DNA of 64,000 bases from Siphonodentalium dalli (GCA_032622095.1 CP136067.1:93858707-93922706); one strand, 5' to 3'; counted from the stretch's first letter, positions 33,201 through 36,852 are shown. Notes: generated by a model not told the origin, from the sequence alone. Made by a program: numbers and translations.

Positions 33201-35302
33201 TTCATATTTACTAAAAAAATAGTCTAAAATAGATCTAGAGGGCATTTGAAGCTAATATTAAGCATTGAGTATTATTCAGTAATTATCGACAGGTGTTTTT
33301 TGAAGTACTAACGAAAACTCTCTCTCTTTGAATAACTCCGATTAACTGCATATAATGCTTTGATATTGGAGAATTTTTCATCAACCTTTTTGGTTATTTT
33401 TTTCAGAAATAGATGCTGAATTGCTTGCGTTCTATAGAGCTCTTATGGATGCAAGTTGGTCTGACATTTTGTGTGGAACACGATACCAAATGTCAAACCA
33501 ACTTGCATCCATATTCTACAGAACGCAACATGGATCCATTACTTATATTTACACTCAACTGGCTGATTAAAAGAGCATTTAGTCCCCATTTCCAATATCA
33601 TTCTTGTAACAATATATGAAAGAATTTAGGGGTCGGCATATGACGTCACATGACAAAATTATTCGACGAACCAACGTCCTGCTGTCATGTTCCACACCAC
33701 GAATGCATGTGTGAGTGTAAATATAACGCATTTTATGACATTTATAGAACCACCATTTATTGCTTAGATAAATGTAGATGAGTTTGTGATATTATGAGCA
33801 TTTCGATGATTTGTTTTGGTATATTATTAATGTTATATATTCATAGGATGACACATCTGGTGACTACAGAAGGGCATTGCTAGCATTAACAGGAGACGAG
33901 GGAATGGTCAAGAAATGTAAGTAGAACATCCAGTTATGTTTGTTGTAAAGGTACACTAGTGTTCCATGTATACATACATGCACATTTATTAATCTCATAG
34001 AAAATTTCCATCTTGCACGTTGCTAATTTGGGTCTGCACGCTTATTTTATTTCTACGTCCACCGGAAACTAATGTCAGTAATGTAATCTCTAAACCACCG
34101 ATTCAGACATTCAGGGACCTGCGTCACTAATGTAATCTCTAAACCGCAGATTCAGATGTTCAAGGCCAGGAACCTACATCACTAATATAATATCTAAACT
34201 GCCGATTCAGATGTTCTGTAACCTTCGTCACTAATGTGATCTCTAAACCACCGAATCAGACATTTAGGAACCTACGTCACTAATGTAATCTCTAAAGTAC
34301 CGAATCAGATGTTCAGGAACCTACGTCACTCATGTCATCTCTAAACCACTGAATCATACATTTAGGAACCTACGTCACTAATGTAATCTCTAAACTGTCA
34401 AATCAGACATTCAAGAACCTATGTTATTAATGTAATCTCTAAACTGCTGATTCAGACATTCAGGAACCTTCGTCATTAATGAACCATCATTTCAGATGTT
34501 CAGGAACCTACATCACTAATGTAATATCTAACCCGTCACTTCAGTCTTTCGGATAGGTGCTATCTGGAATGCATGCAGTGGATGAGCTAGACAGTTGTTG
34601 CAGGAATTATTGTACTTACTAGTGAAGAGAATTATGTGCATTTTACGAACATCTATTAAATGGTCAAGGCGTGTTTGATGTTCAAAATCGGGGCACAATC
34701 CATCCATATTTTCCTTGTAAATTTCAGTAATATGAGTTTTTAATGATTACCAATTTTTGAATATGCATCGTGAATTTCCACAGCTCATGTACTAGTTTAT
34801 CCCGTTAGACAAACGTTTATCTATGTTTGAAACAAATTTAAAATCAGAACCGCTTTGGATTAGAGACATGATTGGCGACATAGGTTTCTGTCCCTGATAC
34901 CTCGTGGGGGTATGCACCTTGTGGGGGGGTATGCACCTCGTGGGGGTTTGCACCGGGCGATAGCCCAGCTCTTGTTTTTTGTTTTTGGTGTACATTGTTA
35001 TTTGCATTTCAAAATTGGGGGAATGTATCATTCTACTAGCATCGCCGAAAATCTCAAAGAAATCGACCATTCAATTCCATAGAAAACATCTCTTGAACTA
35101 TGCTCAATTGTAAATATATACTTCTCGATTTGGGATGCAACTATCGGCGATAAACCAACGCAAATGATTTCGCTATCGAGAGTCACTGCATCGAATTTAT
35201 ATATAACAATGACATTGTGTGTCTAAATTGAGCAAGATTATTCTCCAATTCTATTTTATCACCCCACCGGACTGTTTCACATCACTTTAATTTATTTCAG
35301 AG
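93..35302 (+). CDS. Octa-annexin with DZANK1-type N-terminal domain (24 exons, 1099 aa predicted)
   Basis: I assembled this gene by hand from splice signals and phase. Coding segments are 93-204, 2630-2783, 4825-5038, 6095-6200, 7501-7685, 8707-8857, 10919-11022, 12148-12223, 15147-15407, 17659-17753, 18751-18864, 19403-19493, 20945-21271, 22227-22408, 24098-24176, 25113-25198, 25858-25939, 26317-26411, 27750-27863, 28940-29030, 30227-30553, 32230-32411, 33847-33916 and 35301-35302. They total 3300 nt with every phase matching. Residues 1-108 resemble the DZANK1 N-terminus (TTDGSKP at 47-53). Residues 145-168 are Ser/Arg-rich and 371-415 Pro/Lys-rich. Two four-repeat annexin cores cover about 436-750 and 780-1099. 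Annexins bind acidic phospholipid membranes in a calcium-dependent way. All eight GxGT/KWGT loops and their distal Asp/Glu are present, so calcium-dependent membrane binding is expected. The role of the N-terminal domain is unknown. The annexin identity is very secure; the exact N-terminal joins rest on phase and motif only. Confidence 0.9.
428..600. repeat. Diverged repeat, inverted partner at 35035-35225
   Basis: The stretch from the gcagtgactctcgatgacga region to ttttcgacgatgttagtaga is found, diverged, in reverse orientation at 35035-35225. The two copies sit in the first and last introns of the annexin gene. Confidence 0.7.
756..892. repeat. 137-bp hairpin (MITE-like)
   Basis: atatccacactttttcagtg on the left is mirrored by cactgaaaaagtgtggatat on the right, and the pairing continues to a short loop near 812-824. 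There is no coding content. Confidence 0.8.
1063..1291. mobile_element. MITE, CCCTTTCTATACTAAAT family (degenerate ends)
   Basis: The copy starts taaccctttttatactaaat and ends atttagtatagaatgggtaa. Other copies in the window have TTAA flanks and longer internal similarity, which suggests a piggyBac-type non-autonomous family. Confidence 0.6.
1261..1603. repeat. Tandem duplication, two units of about 171 bp
   Basis: Units 1261-1431 and 1432-1603 both run from atctcaatgagtattta to ggctttaaatattttggcca with moderate divergence. The element is intronic. Confidence 0.75.
1715..2165. mobile_element. CAAGCC-family MITE (double hairpin)
   Basis: It contains gtgtctttcatttgcagaat, then gaggtccccagagggtg, and later the inverted ends ccctctggtacctcattctg and caaatgacagacacac. 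The layout matches the better-bounded copies at 36072-36222 and 40223-40478. Confidence 0.65.
2630..2783 (+). CDS. Annexin gene exon 2: core of the DZANK1/CHB_HEX-like domain
   Basis: The exon encodes residues 38-88, including RIFFTTDGSKPSPFQRKIGG and the strand CIKAIAVT. The TxDGSxP motif followed by KxxAV is the signature of the chitobiase/Fn3-associated fold at the DZANK1 N-terminus. Splice sites are ttatttcag at 2621-2629 and gtcagt at 2784. Confidence 0.8.
2822..3385. mobile_element. CAAGCC-family MITE, long form
   Basis: It runs from caaggctggatatagtgtgt through ggggacctcattctgcttag to a second partial hairpin near 3330-3380. It starts 38 bp after the exon 2 donor. Confidence 0.6.
3560..4190. 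repeat. Degenerate tandem repeat, roughly 165-bp units
   Basis: Phrases such as agagttatggcccttt, agagttacggccctta and agagttacagccat recur with aacatttca and ggggaaaggata. A related stretch lies at 40840-41105. It probably derives from an older interspersed element. Confidence 0.5.
4580..4800. repeat. Minisatellite, about 28-bp units
   Basis: Units of the type acatagaatgacacatttaa repeat about eight times just upstream of the exon 3 acceptor. Confidence 0.75.
4825..5038 (+). CDS. Annexin gene exon 3: end of N-terminal domain, then Ser/Asp- and Ser/Arg-rich stretch
   Basis: The exon encodes residues 89-160. RDELKESATVTKTYTVDEIG continues the DZANK1-like strand pattern. An acidic Ser-rich stretch and an RS-rich tail (SPSRKSLRSRSR) follow, probably disordered and open to phosphorylation (inference). 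The donor is gtgagt at 5039. Confidence 0.8.
5301..5682. mobile_element. GC-rich MITE with TA flanks
   Basis: The ends are perfect or near-perfect inverted repeats: ctggacaaaacaagtg on the left and cacttgttttgtccag on the right, both next to TA. The interior is rich in ccgcggtg motifs, so its GC content is far above the surrounding intron. Open frames here are by-products. Confidence 0.8.
5782..6045. mobile_element. piggyBac-type MITE, palindromic GCATTCTCTTATATATG family
   Basis: The element is bounded by ttaacccttccatg and catgaaagggttaa, giving TTAA flanks and CCCTT termini. The interior carries paired short palindromes around ctcccatagggag. It ends 49 bp before exon 4. Confidence 0.75.
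6095..6200 (+). CDS. Annexin gene exon 4: basic low-complexity linker
   Basis: The exon encodes residues 161-195, opening with SKSPSRKFKNSAPKEAW. The acceptor is ctttttcag (ending 6094) and the donor gttagt at 6201. The last part of this exon with its donor is tandemly copied into the following intron. Confidence 0.75.
6122..6830 (+). repeat. Array of exon 4 tail plus donor, about 157-bp units
   Basis: The exon 4 tail acaaattcaggggctttca recurs starting near 6322, 6480, 6637 and 6795. Each copy is followed by a copy of the donor ccaccag|gttag (GT at 6201, 6359, 6517, 6674 and 6829). Spacing is 151-158 bp. The copies drift, and only the first is coding. Confidence 0.9.
7122..7402 (+). mobile_element. 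tRNA-derived SINE with (AATC)n tail
   Basis: An A box (tggctcagtagg, 7132-7143) and a B box (ggttcaaatcc, 7192-7202) sit at tRNA-like spacing. A non-tRNA body follows, ending in caatcaatcaatcaata. No acceptor stem or cloverleaf closes, so it is not a tRNA gene. Confidence 0.75.
7501..7685 (+). CDS. Annexin gene exon 5: Gly/Pro/Asn-rich linker
   Basis: The exon encodes residues 196-257 (PEGPFNPTNYSGTQINVWG and PVQPASPYPVQYGYLTEN). Such Pro/Gly/Tyr-rich tails occur before the cores of ANXA7 and ANXA11, but no direct homology is claimed. The acceptor is ttctttcag (ending 7500) and the donor gtaggt at 7686. Confidence 0.75.
7793..8194 (+). mobile_element. piggyBac-type MITE, CCCTTTACCCAACA family
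   Basis: TTAA at 7793-7796 precedes CCCTTTACCCAACA, and TGTTGGGTAAAGGG precedes TTAA at 8191-8194. It contains two long palindromes with cttatatatgcgag arms. A nearly identical copy lies in reverse at 21345-21744. Confidence 0.9.
8266..8438. mobile_element. piggyBac-type MITE, palindromic family (left end degraded)
   Basis: It holds one palindrome (tgtgccaatgcattctctta with its mirror) and ends catggaagggttaa. Confidence 0.65.
8490..8690 (+). mobile_element. tRNA-derived SINE
   Basis: The A box is tggtccagtgattag (8503 onward) and the B-box-like sequence agttcgcagtcc (8542-8553). The downstream body shares cacaacagtggcttgg with the element at 18470. It ends just before exon 6. Confidence 0.6.
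8707..8857 (+). CDS. Annexin gene exon 6: linker with KTPEPVAAIEY motif
   Basis: The exon encodes residues 258-307, including MTDMHKFLDKGLRPKTPEP and AAIEYKQSYDDPPL. The donor is gtaagt at 8858. The 3' half of the exon plus this donor is the source of the 90-bp array in the next intron. Reading past the donor meets TGA at 8875. Confidence 0.75.
8778..9765 (+). repeat. 90-bp array of exon 6 tail plus donor
   Basis: The exon 6 tail (ccagtggctgccatagaata to the donor) is repeated about ten times. Regular 90-bp copies run from 9141 on, with gtaagtca at 9141, 9231, 9321, 9411, 9501 and 9591 and one more near 9682. The earlier copies are decayed. The regular copies stay in one frame (KTPEPVAAIEYKQSYDDPPL) for 129 codons at 9149-9538, but the frame from exon 6 is closed at TGA 8875. 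Confidence 0.93.
9835..10289. mobile_element. piggyBac-type MITE, palindromic family with expanded centre
   Basis: The bounds are ttaaccatttcatgg and catgaaagggttaa. Between the palindrome halves lies a T-rich repeat of cattttttcttacattcttt (about 9950-10160). Confidence 0.7.
10461..10855 (+). mobile_element. TTTAAAG-ended interspersed element, about 390 bp
   Basis: It runs from ttaaagatgcatgatccaaa to gattgagtacctttaaa. Relatives lie at 19613-20010, 20525-20855, 38345-38780 (reverse), 43044-43320 (reverse) and 51560-51700 (reverse). No protein is encoded. Confidence 0.75.
10919..11022 (+). CDS. Annexin gene exon 7: first half of an unrecognised module
   Basis: The exon encodes residues 308-342, with an amphipathic helix-like run (DFKEQLLHIYAHMLEHAKS) and then RLSVAKPKIGK. 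I do not recognise the family. With exon 8 it forms a compact unit of about 60 residues. Splice sites are aattccag (ending 10918) and gtaagg at 11023. Confidence 0.7.
11401..11559. mobile_element. Long hairpin MITE with TA flanks
   Basis: aggattaactgtcatgtgga is mirrored by tccacatgacagttaatcct, and pairing is almost complete to a loop at acccgaagggt. TA lies at both outer ends. Confidence 0.85.
12148..12223 (+). CDS. Annexin gene exon 8: second half of the unrecognised module
   Basis: The exon encodes residues 343-367 (MLEGQFLDDGDCFKLSVVMA). KLSVVMAKPG echoes RLSVAKPKIG in exon 7, which hints at a beta-hairpin (inference). Splice sites are tttctacag (ending 12147) and gtgagt at 12224. Incoming and outgoing phases both fit. 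Confidence 0.7.
12560..12960. mobile_element. CAAGCC-family MITE, long form
   Basis: Two hairpins built from agagggtgaatttngtgatg and its complement flank a spacer. Outer ends are ccttgaaatattgtgtctgt and cctatttcaaggcttg. Confidence 0.75.
13362..13600. mobile_element. piggyBac-type MITE, palindromic family (truncated right end)
   Basis: It starts aacccttcatgacgggagct and contains two palindromes around gcattctctcatatatgcga. The right terminus is lost. Confidence 0.6.
14691..14800. repeat. Hairpin of about 110 bp
   Basis: ttgatattattggcctgata and taacctcatatcag pair with ctgatatgaggtta and ggcctaatatcaa, with a loop near cgaccttcgg. Confidence 0.7.
14884..15100. mobile_element. TA-flanked long-hairpin MITE (CAGTAATGCCC family), copy 1
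   Basis: The ends are TA-cagtaatgccctaat and its mirror gggcattactg-TA. The arms pair through gcttgttgccattcatcgga to a short centre. TA flanks and a CAGT start suit a Tc1/mariner-type origin. It ends 46 bp before exon 9. Confidence 0.88.
15147..15407 (+). CDS. Annexin gene exon 9: Pro/Lys-rich linker and start of annexin repeat 1
   Basis: The exon encodes residues 368-454. It runs from a PPPPKPKPKP linker into the start of the first annexin core (FNAEQDAECLKKAMKGL). The donor is gtaagc at 15408. The intron interrupts the first calcium loop (KGL|GTD), as it does in exon 17 of the second core. Confidence 0.88.
15391..15620 (+). repeat. 57-bp array of exon 9 tail plus donor
   Basis: The unit gctatgaaaggcctaggtaa followed by gcccttaatgtgttgatttt recurs four times. 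Donors are at 15408, 15465, 15522 and 15579. Each unit also holds an acceptor-like tttactcag, enclosing 27-nt potential microexons at 15438-15464, 15495-15521 and 15552-15578. Confidence 0.93.
15832..16436. mobile_element. Mutator-like non-autonomous element with 9-bp target duplication
   Basis: Inverted ends of about 45 bp (cagtctctttgaa... and ...ttcaaagagactg) are flanked by the same 9 bp, tacaaatga, at 15823-15831 and 16437-16445. A 9-bp duplication with long terminal repeats suits a MULE origin. A diverged relative lies at 43330-43860. Confidence 0.85.
17235..17320. mobile_element. CAGTAATGCCC MITE, copy 2 (internal deletion)
   Basis: The TA-flanked ends are intact but only the outer arms remain, fused at agcagaattctgct. 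It forms a perfect short palindrome. Confidence 0.88.
17659..17753 (+). CDS. Annexin gene exon 10: repeat 1 calcium loop and helices
   Basis: The exon encodes residues 455-486 (GTDEDMITNILPYRSNTQRQ). It supplies the GTD of type II site 1. Its 95-nt length and phases equal those of exon 18 in the second core. Confidence 0.93.
17757..18012. mobile_element. piggyBac-type MITE, palindromic family
   Basis: The bounds are gttaacactaccatgtctgg and catgaaagaattaa. Two palindromes sit around tgcgagttgcc and tgcgaggcttcc. It starts four bases after the exon 10 boundary. Confidence 0.7.
18313..18384. repeat. Short minisatellite, 19/38-bp units
   Basis: gaggtgtctgagtgatgagg and gaggtacctgagtgatgagg alternate. 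The array is intronic. Confidence 0.85.
18470..18700 (+). mobile_element. tRNA-derived SINE
   Basis: The A box is tggtctagtggttagcgc (18480 onward) and the B-box-like sequence gagttcacagccc (18518-18530). The body includes catgtggcttggtcaatt. It lies just before exon 11. Confidence 0.7.
18751..18864 (+). CDS. Annexin gene exon 11: end of repeat 1 to start of repeat 2
   Basis: The exon encodes residues 487-524 (IKALEGELSGNFLDTCKAL). The Glu of GELSGNF is the distal ligand of calcium site 1. Its 114-nt length and phase match exon 19. Confidence 0.93.
19317..19402 (+). pseudogene. Broken duplicate of exon 12 (acceptor plus 5' half)
   Basis: tttttatcacgcagggcgtg copies the acceptor and start of exon 12, spelling GVGTDDDVLIEMLYT. 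A TGA then stands where the working exon has CGA. The true acceptor follows at 19402. The copy has no donor. Confidence 0.9.
19403..19493 (+). CDS. Annexin gene exon 12: repeat 2 calcium loop
   Basis: The exon encodes residues 525-554 (GLGTDDDVLIEILCTRSNAQ). Its 91-nt length and phase match exon 20. A damaged copy of its acceptor and 5' part lies just upstream at about 19317-19390. Confidence 0.92.
19613..20010 (+). mobile_element. TTTAAAG-ended element
   Basis: It starts tttaaagatgcataatccga and shares cccaaattactattt, gaagatggataactctaaaa and gttgactgcggttagcatta with the copy at 10461. Confidence 0.75.
20255..20450 (+). repeat. Minisatellite, about 36-bp units
   Basis: tatatttcaatggattatgt with short joining pieces recurs five to six times. 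A 102-bp unremarkable stretch separates it from the next element. Confidence 0.85.
20507..20855 (+). mobile_element. TTTAAAG-ended element next to a short copy of the exon 13 acceptor
   Basis: atctcagaatataac at 20507-20521 resembles the acceptor and first bases of exon 13 (tttcagaatataac at 20939-20952). An element copy of about 330 bp follows to gattgagtacctttaaag. Confidence 0.6.
20945..21271 (+). CDS. Annexin gene exon 13: repeat 2 end and repeat 3
   Basis: The exon encodes residues 555-663. It contains SDTSGSYKKLMVGLLQANR (Asp ligand of site 2), KKWGTDESRFN (site 3 loop) and KSEFSGN (Glu ligand of site 3). Its 327-nt length equals that of exon 21, and the two peptides are strongly similar. 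Confidence 0.96.
21345..21744 (-). mobile_element. piggyBac-type MITE, CCCTTTACCCAACA family, reverse copy
   Basis: TTAA flanks lie at 21345-21348 and 21741-21744. Read in reverse it is nearly identical to 7793-8194, including gcttcaacagcctaaaatat. Confidence 0.9.
22227..22408 (+). CDS. Annexin gene exon 14: repeat 4
   Basis: The exon encodes residues 664-724, including MKGMGTDDDTLVRICVSRC. Length (182 nt) and phases equal those of exon 22. Splice sites are tattacag (ending 22226) and gtaagt at 22409. Confidence 0.95.
22456..23225. mobile_element. Nested piggyBac-type MITEs
   Basis: A CCCTTTCTATACT-type copy (22456-22690) is broken near atgatgctttaa and resumes at about 23150 (ttattatctgaatatttcct to tttagtatagaaagg). 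Inside lies a degenerate CCCTTTCAGTGCCA-type copy, and inside that a palindromic GCATTCTCTTATATATG unit at 23025-23103. Confidence 0.65.
24098..24176 (+). CDS. Annexin gene exon 15: end of first core
   Basis: The exon encodes residues 725-750 (DDISGDYQKVILSLVTGG), which supply the Asp ligand of site 4. It ends one base into a codon, exactly as the last long coding exon (exon 23) does. Confidence 0.92.
24305..24420. mobile_element. CAAGCC-family MITE fragment
   Basis: It runs from catttgcagaatgagttatc to ctctggggacctcattctgc, as a single hairpin. Confidence 0.65.
24731..24970. repeat. Tandem duplication, two units of about 120 bp
   Basis: tttgtataaatgtaccgcaa to tttcgggacctgagaaacgc occurs twice with small changes. 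Confidence 0.9.
25113..25198 (+). CDS. Annexin gene exon 16: charged linker between the two cores
   Basis: The exon encodes residues 751-779 (ATKLKTEEELDEEVRMESEE), a highly charged, probably helical connector. It has no counterpart in the first core. Splice sites are ctatacag (ending 25112) and gtaaga at 25199. Confidence 0.85.
25213..25530. mobile_element. CAAGCC-family MITE, long form
   Basis: Two hairpins (25220-25310 and 25405-25505) are joined by a spacer with ggagacctaggatcagattg. The right end is aatactttcaggcttg. Confidence 0.7.
25858..25939 (+). CDS. Annexin gene exon 17: start of repeat 5
   Basis: The exon encodes residues 780-806 (FDVETDCEVLKKAMKGF). It is the counterpart of the C-terminal part of exon 9. 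The donor is gtaggt at 25940. Confidence 0.92.
26018..26250. mobile_element. piggyBac-type MITE, palindromic family
   Basis: The bounds are tttaaccattccgtgactgg and catgaaagggttaa, with two partial palindromes between. Confidence 0.7.
26317..26411 (+). CDS. Annexin gene exon 18: repeat 5 calcium loop
   Basis: The exon encodes residues 807-838 (GTDEKAIITCLCYRSPEQRV). Its 95 nt and phases equal exon 10. Confidence 0.94.
26805..27120. mobile_element. piggyBac-type MITE remnant with triplicated palindrome
   Basis: gaggctcactatgggagact and its neighbours occur three times, joined by acaaggtcaaggtaaatatt. The right end is catggaagggttaat. Confidence 0.65.
27178..27450 (-). repeat. (GTGA)n-tailed interspersed repeat, SINE- or LINE-end-like
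   Basis: A gtgagtgagtgagtg tract (27179-27213) is followed by a body with cccaatgcccgggatagcat and ggttctttaacatgcgcaca. The simple tail on one side suggests retroposition read on the minus strand. Confidence 0.55.
27750..27863 (+). CDS. Annexin gene exon 19: end of repeat 5 to start of repeat 6
   Basis: The exon encodes residues 839-876 (VKELKSETSGNFATLLEGL). The Glu of SETSGNF completes site 5. Its 114 nt equal exon 11. Confidence 0.94.
28030..28265. repeat. Degenerate direct repeat of about 165 bp
   Basis: aaacttggcacatat.tcaaccagc.tggg occurs at 28028 and 28196 with similar downstream text (cctgcgcac.tgcgattt). Confidence 0.7.
28473..28689. mobile_element. CAGTAATGCCC MITE, copy 3
   Basis: It is a TA-flanked long hairpin of 217 bp, upstream of exon 20, with arms as in copy 1. 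Confidence 0.9.
28940..29030 (+). CDS. Annexin gene exon 20: repeat 6 calcium loop
   Basis: The exon encodes residues 877-906 (GLGTDDQALVEVICTRTNDQ). Its 91 nt equal exon 12. Two near-identical 217-bp palindromic MITEs lie in the introns on either side. Skipping this exon would shift the frame. Confidence 0.94.
29067..29283. mobile_element. CAGTAATGCCC MITE, copy 4
   Basis: It is a TA-flanked long hairpin of 217 bp starting 36 bp after exon 20. With copy 3 it brackets that exon. Confidence 0.9.
30227..30553 (+). CDS. Annexin gene exon 21: repeat 6 end and repeat 7
   Basis: The exon encodes residues 907-1015. It contains SDTSGDFRKLLVGLLQANRD (Asp of site 6), AKWGTDESRFN and KSELGGD (site 7). 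It is 327 nt, as is exon 13. The donor is gtaggt at 30554. Confidence 0.96.
30945..31260. mobile_element. CAAGCC-family MITE, long form
   Basis: It starts ggaaatggtgtgtctgtcat, has hairpins near 30970-31050 and 31165-31240, and ends cattctgcaaatgtcaagac. Confidence 0.65.
31325..31680. mobile_element. Palindromic piggyBac-type MITE fragment fused to CAAGCC-family fragment
   Basis: 31330-31495 carries tgtgccagtgcattctctta palindromes. It breaks at ccctatgggaaaaagttact and continues as a CAAGCC hairpin (31550-31675) ending gatacactatttcaaggctt. Confidence 0.65.
31905..32183. mobile_element. piggyBac-type MITE, palindromic family
   Basis: TTAA at 31905-31908 precedes ccctttcatcagtgg, and catgaaaggg precedes ttaa at 32180-32183. 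It ends 46 bp before exon 22. Confidence 0.8.
32230..32411 (+). CDS. Annexin gene exon 22: repeat 8
   Basis: The exon encodes residues 1016-1076, including IKGLGTDDDTLVRIVVSRSG. It is 182 nt with the same phases as exon 14. A piggyBac-type MITE ends only 46 bp before it. Confidence 0.95.
32600..32715. mobile_element. CAAGCC-family MITE fragment
   Basis: gagggtgaatttagtgatgc is mirrored by gcataactaaattcaccctc. Confidence 0.7.
33424..33528. repeat. Hairpin of about 105 bp
   Basis: ttgcgttctatagagctctt and ggatgcaagttggt pair with accaacttgcatcc and tctacagaacgcaa. Confidence 0.8.
33847..33916 (+). CDS. Annexin gene exon 23: C-terminal end of second core
   Basis: The exon encodes residues 1077-1099 (DDTSGDYRRALLALTGDEGM then VKK), supplying the Asp of site 8. 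Spliced to 35301, the last T joins AG to make a TAG stop. If the intron is retained, the reading is KKCK then TAG at 33923-33925. Confidence 0.9.
34070..34545. repeat. Minisatellite, about 52-57-bp units, in the last intron
   Basis: taatgtaatctctaaaccac and cattcaggaacctacgtcac alternate about nine times with divergence. Confidence 0.85.
35035..35225. repeat. Diverged repeat, inverted partner of 428-600
   Basis: gaaaatctcaaagaaatcga, ctatgctcaattgtaaatat and atcgagagtcactgc are the reverse complement, with drift, of the stretch in intron 1. It ends just before exon 24. Confidence 0.7.
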
Positions 35303-35454
35303 ACATTCCGTTCATCAATACTGAAGCATTACCTCAGCTATGGATGACGTCAGAACAGAAGATCTCCTGCTCCATTCAAATAGCGAAACCCATGACAGCT
35401 CACCAAAATCAAGATTTTAATTCAGTTAGGAGACTACAGCATGATGTTGAGGAA

Positions 35455-35735
35455 ATTGGGATGATACAGTTGAAGTTGGTGATGTTCACCCATTAGTCAC
35501 CTCAATTATGCTATGTTATCTTCTGCAAATTAGAGGAAATACATGTAGAAAGGAAAAAGTAACTAAACACAATGTTACTTTGAGACTATAGATACTTCCC
35601 AGAAGATGAGGCCTAAGCAGAATGAGGTCACCAGGGGGGGATTTGGTGATGCTATCCCACTGTGGGATAGCATCACTAAATTCACCCTCTGGGGACCTCA
35701 TTCTGCAAATGACAGACACTATTTGCAGTCTTGAT
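35455..35735. mobile_element. CAAGCC-family MITE (left part long, right hairpin complete)
   Basis: It contains ggtgatgttcacccattagt, agatacttcccagaagatga and a hairpin 35620-35705, ending gacactatttgcagtcttg. It lies inside the proposed 3' UTR. Confidence 0.7.
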
Positions 35736-35837
35736 GATATTAAAACCTAAGGTATGACTATGATAACATCTCGAACACTAGACTATCTCAGTCTCAACTC
35801 CTCACAGCCAAGAGCATTTTTTATTGTAGGAAATGAC

Positions 35838-36260
35838 TTTAACCCTTTTTATACTAAATTGATTCTCCCATTCAGTTATAAAAGTATACAATGGAACAGT
35901 ATATTATTCACTAGGAGGGGGTGTTCAGGCAATAAAAGGAGACAACAGACAGGAAAATATATTACACAAGAGCAGATTGATTCATATTAATTGGTGGGAA
36001 ATGTTCAGATAATAAGTTCAACAAACTTGTTGAACTTATTATCTAAATAGTTCCTAATGGAGCTACTCATCCAAGCCTTGAAATAGTGTGCCTGTCATTT
36101 GCAGAATGAGGTTCACAGAGGGTGAACTTAGTGATGCTATCCTGCACAGCGGGCTAGCATTACTAAATTCACCCTCTGGGGACCTCATTCTGCAAATGAC
36201 AGGCACACTATTTCAAGGCTTGTACTCATCAATGAGTATTTAGTATTGAAAGTGTCAATG
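35838..36260. mobile_element. CCCTTTCTATACT-type MITE interrupted by a CAAGCC-family MITE
   Basis: The host element runs from tttaaccctttttatactaa to gagtatttagtattgaaag. It is split by a 151-bp CAAGCC element at 36072-36222. The 8 bp tactcatc (36064-36071) is repeated at 36223-36230 as the insertion duplication. Confidence 0.88.
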
Positions 36261-36635
36261 ACTCTTATTATTCAGTAACTTATTCAGAACAGAATATAAA
36301 TGTATGTTTATGTTTATCCATCCCCCATTTTCAATAAAGCCTCATATAAATTTATGACACCACTTTCTAAACATAACTAAAAAACACAAGATACTATCAT
36401 CTAGGAATGGAAGGTATGGTGATTTCTATTTAAAATGTGCTCTTCACTATGCGACCACAGAGTATAGAATAAATATAAATTAGCTCGATACAATAATTTT
36501 GTTTCACGCTCTGAAATTCTTGCATACACCAGACAAAATAAAAGTGCCCTGCTTATACTTATTGTGCGATGGATAAACAAAACATCGACATAGTTTAATG
36601 AGATTATAGAGATATTTTCAGTTTAATTGAATGAG

Positions 36636-36852
36636 TACAGTAATGCTCTAAGTAATTGACTTCTTAACCACAGCAAAATTATGGGTAACTTTTCAGGATT
36701 TAGTCGGAAATATGGCTTGTTGACATTCATCGGAAAGCTCTCGGGGAGAGCTTTCCGATGAATGGCAACAAGCCATATTTCCGACTAAATCCTGAAAAGT
36801 TACCCATAATTCTGCTGTGGTTAAGAAGTCAATTACTTAGAGCATTACTGTA
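36636..36852. mobile_element. CAGTAATGCCC MITE, copy 5
   Basis: It is a TA-flanked 217-bp hairpin (cagtaatgctctaagtaatt and mirror), downstream of the proposed annexin 3' end. Confidence 0.9.

Larger units (their letters stand above)
35301..36338 (+). other. Annexin gene exon 24: stop-codon completion and 3' UTR (3' end uncertain)
   Basis: A strong acceptor (tttatttcag, ending 35300) precedes AGACATTCC. The leading AG completes the stop codon, so the rest is 3' UTR. Candidate AATAAA signals lie at 36333-36338 and 36468-36473. The proposed UTR contains MITE copies, so the true end may be elsewhere. Confidence 0.5.
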
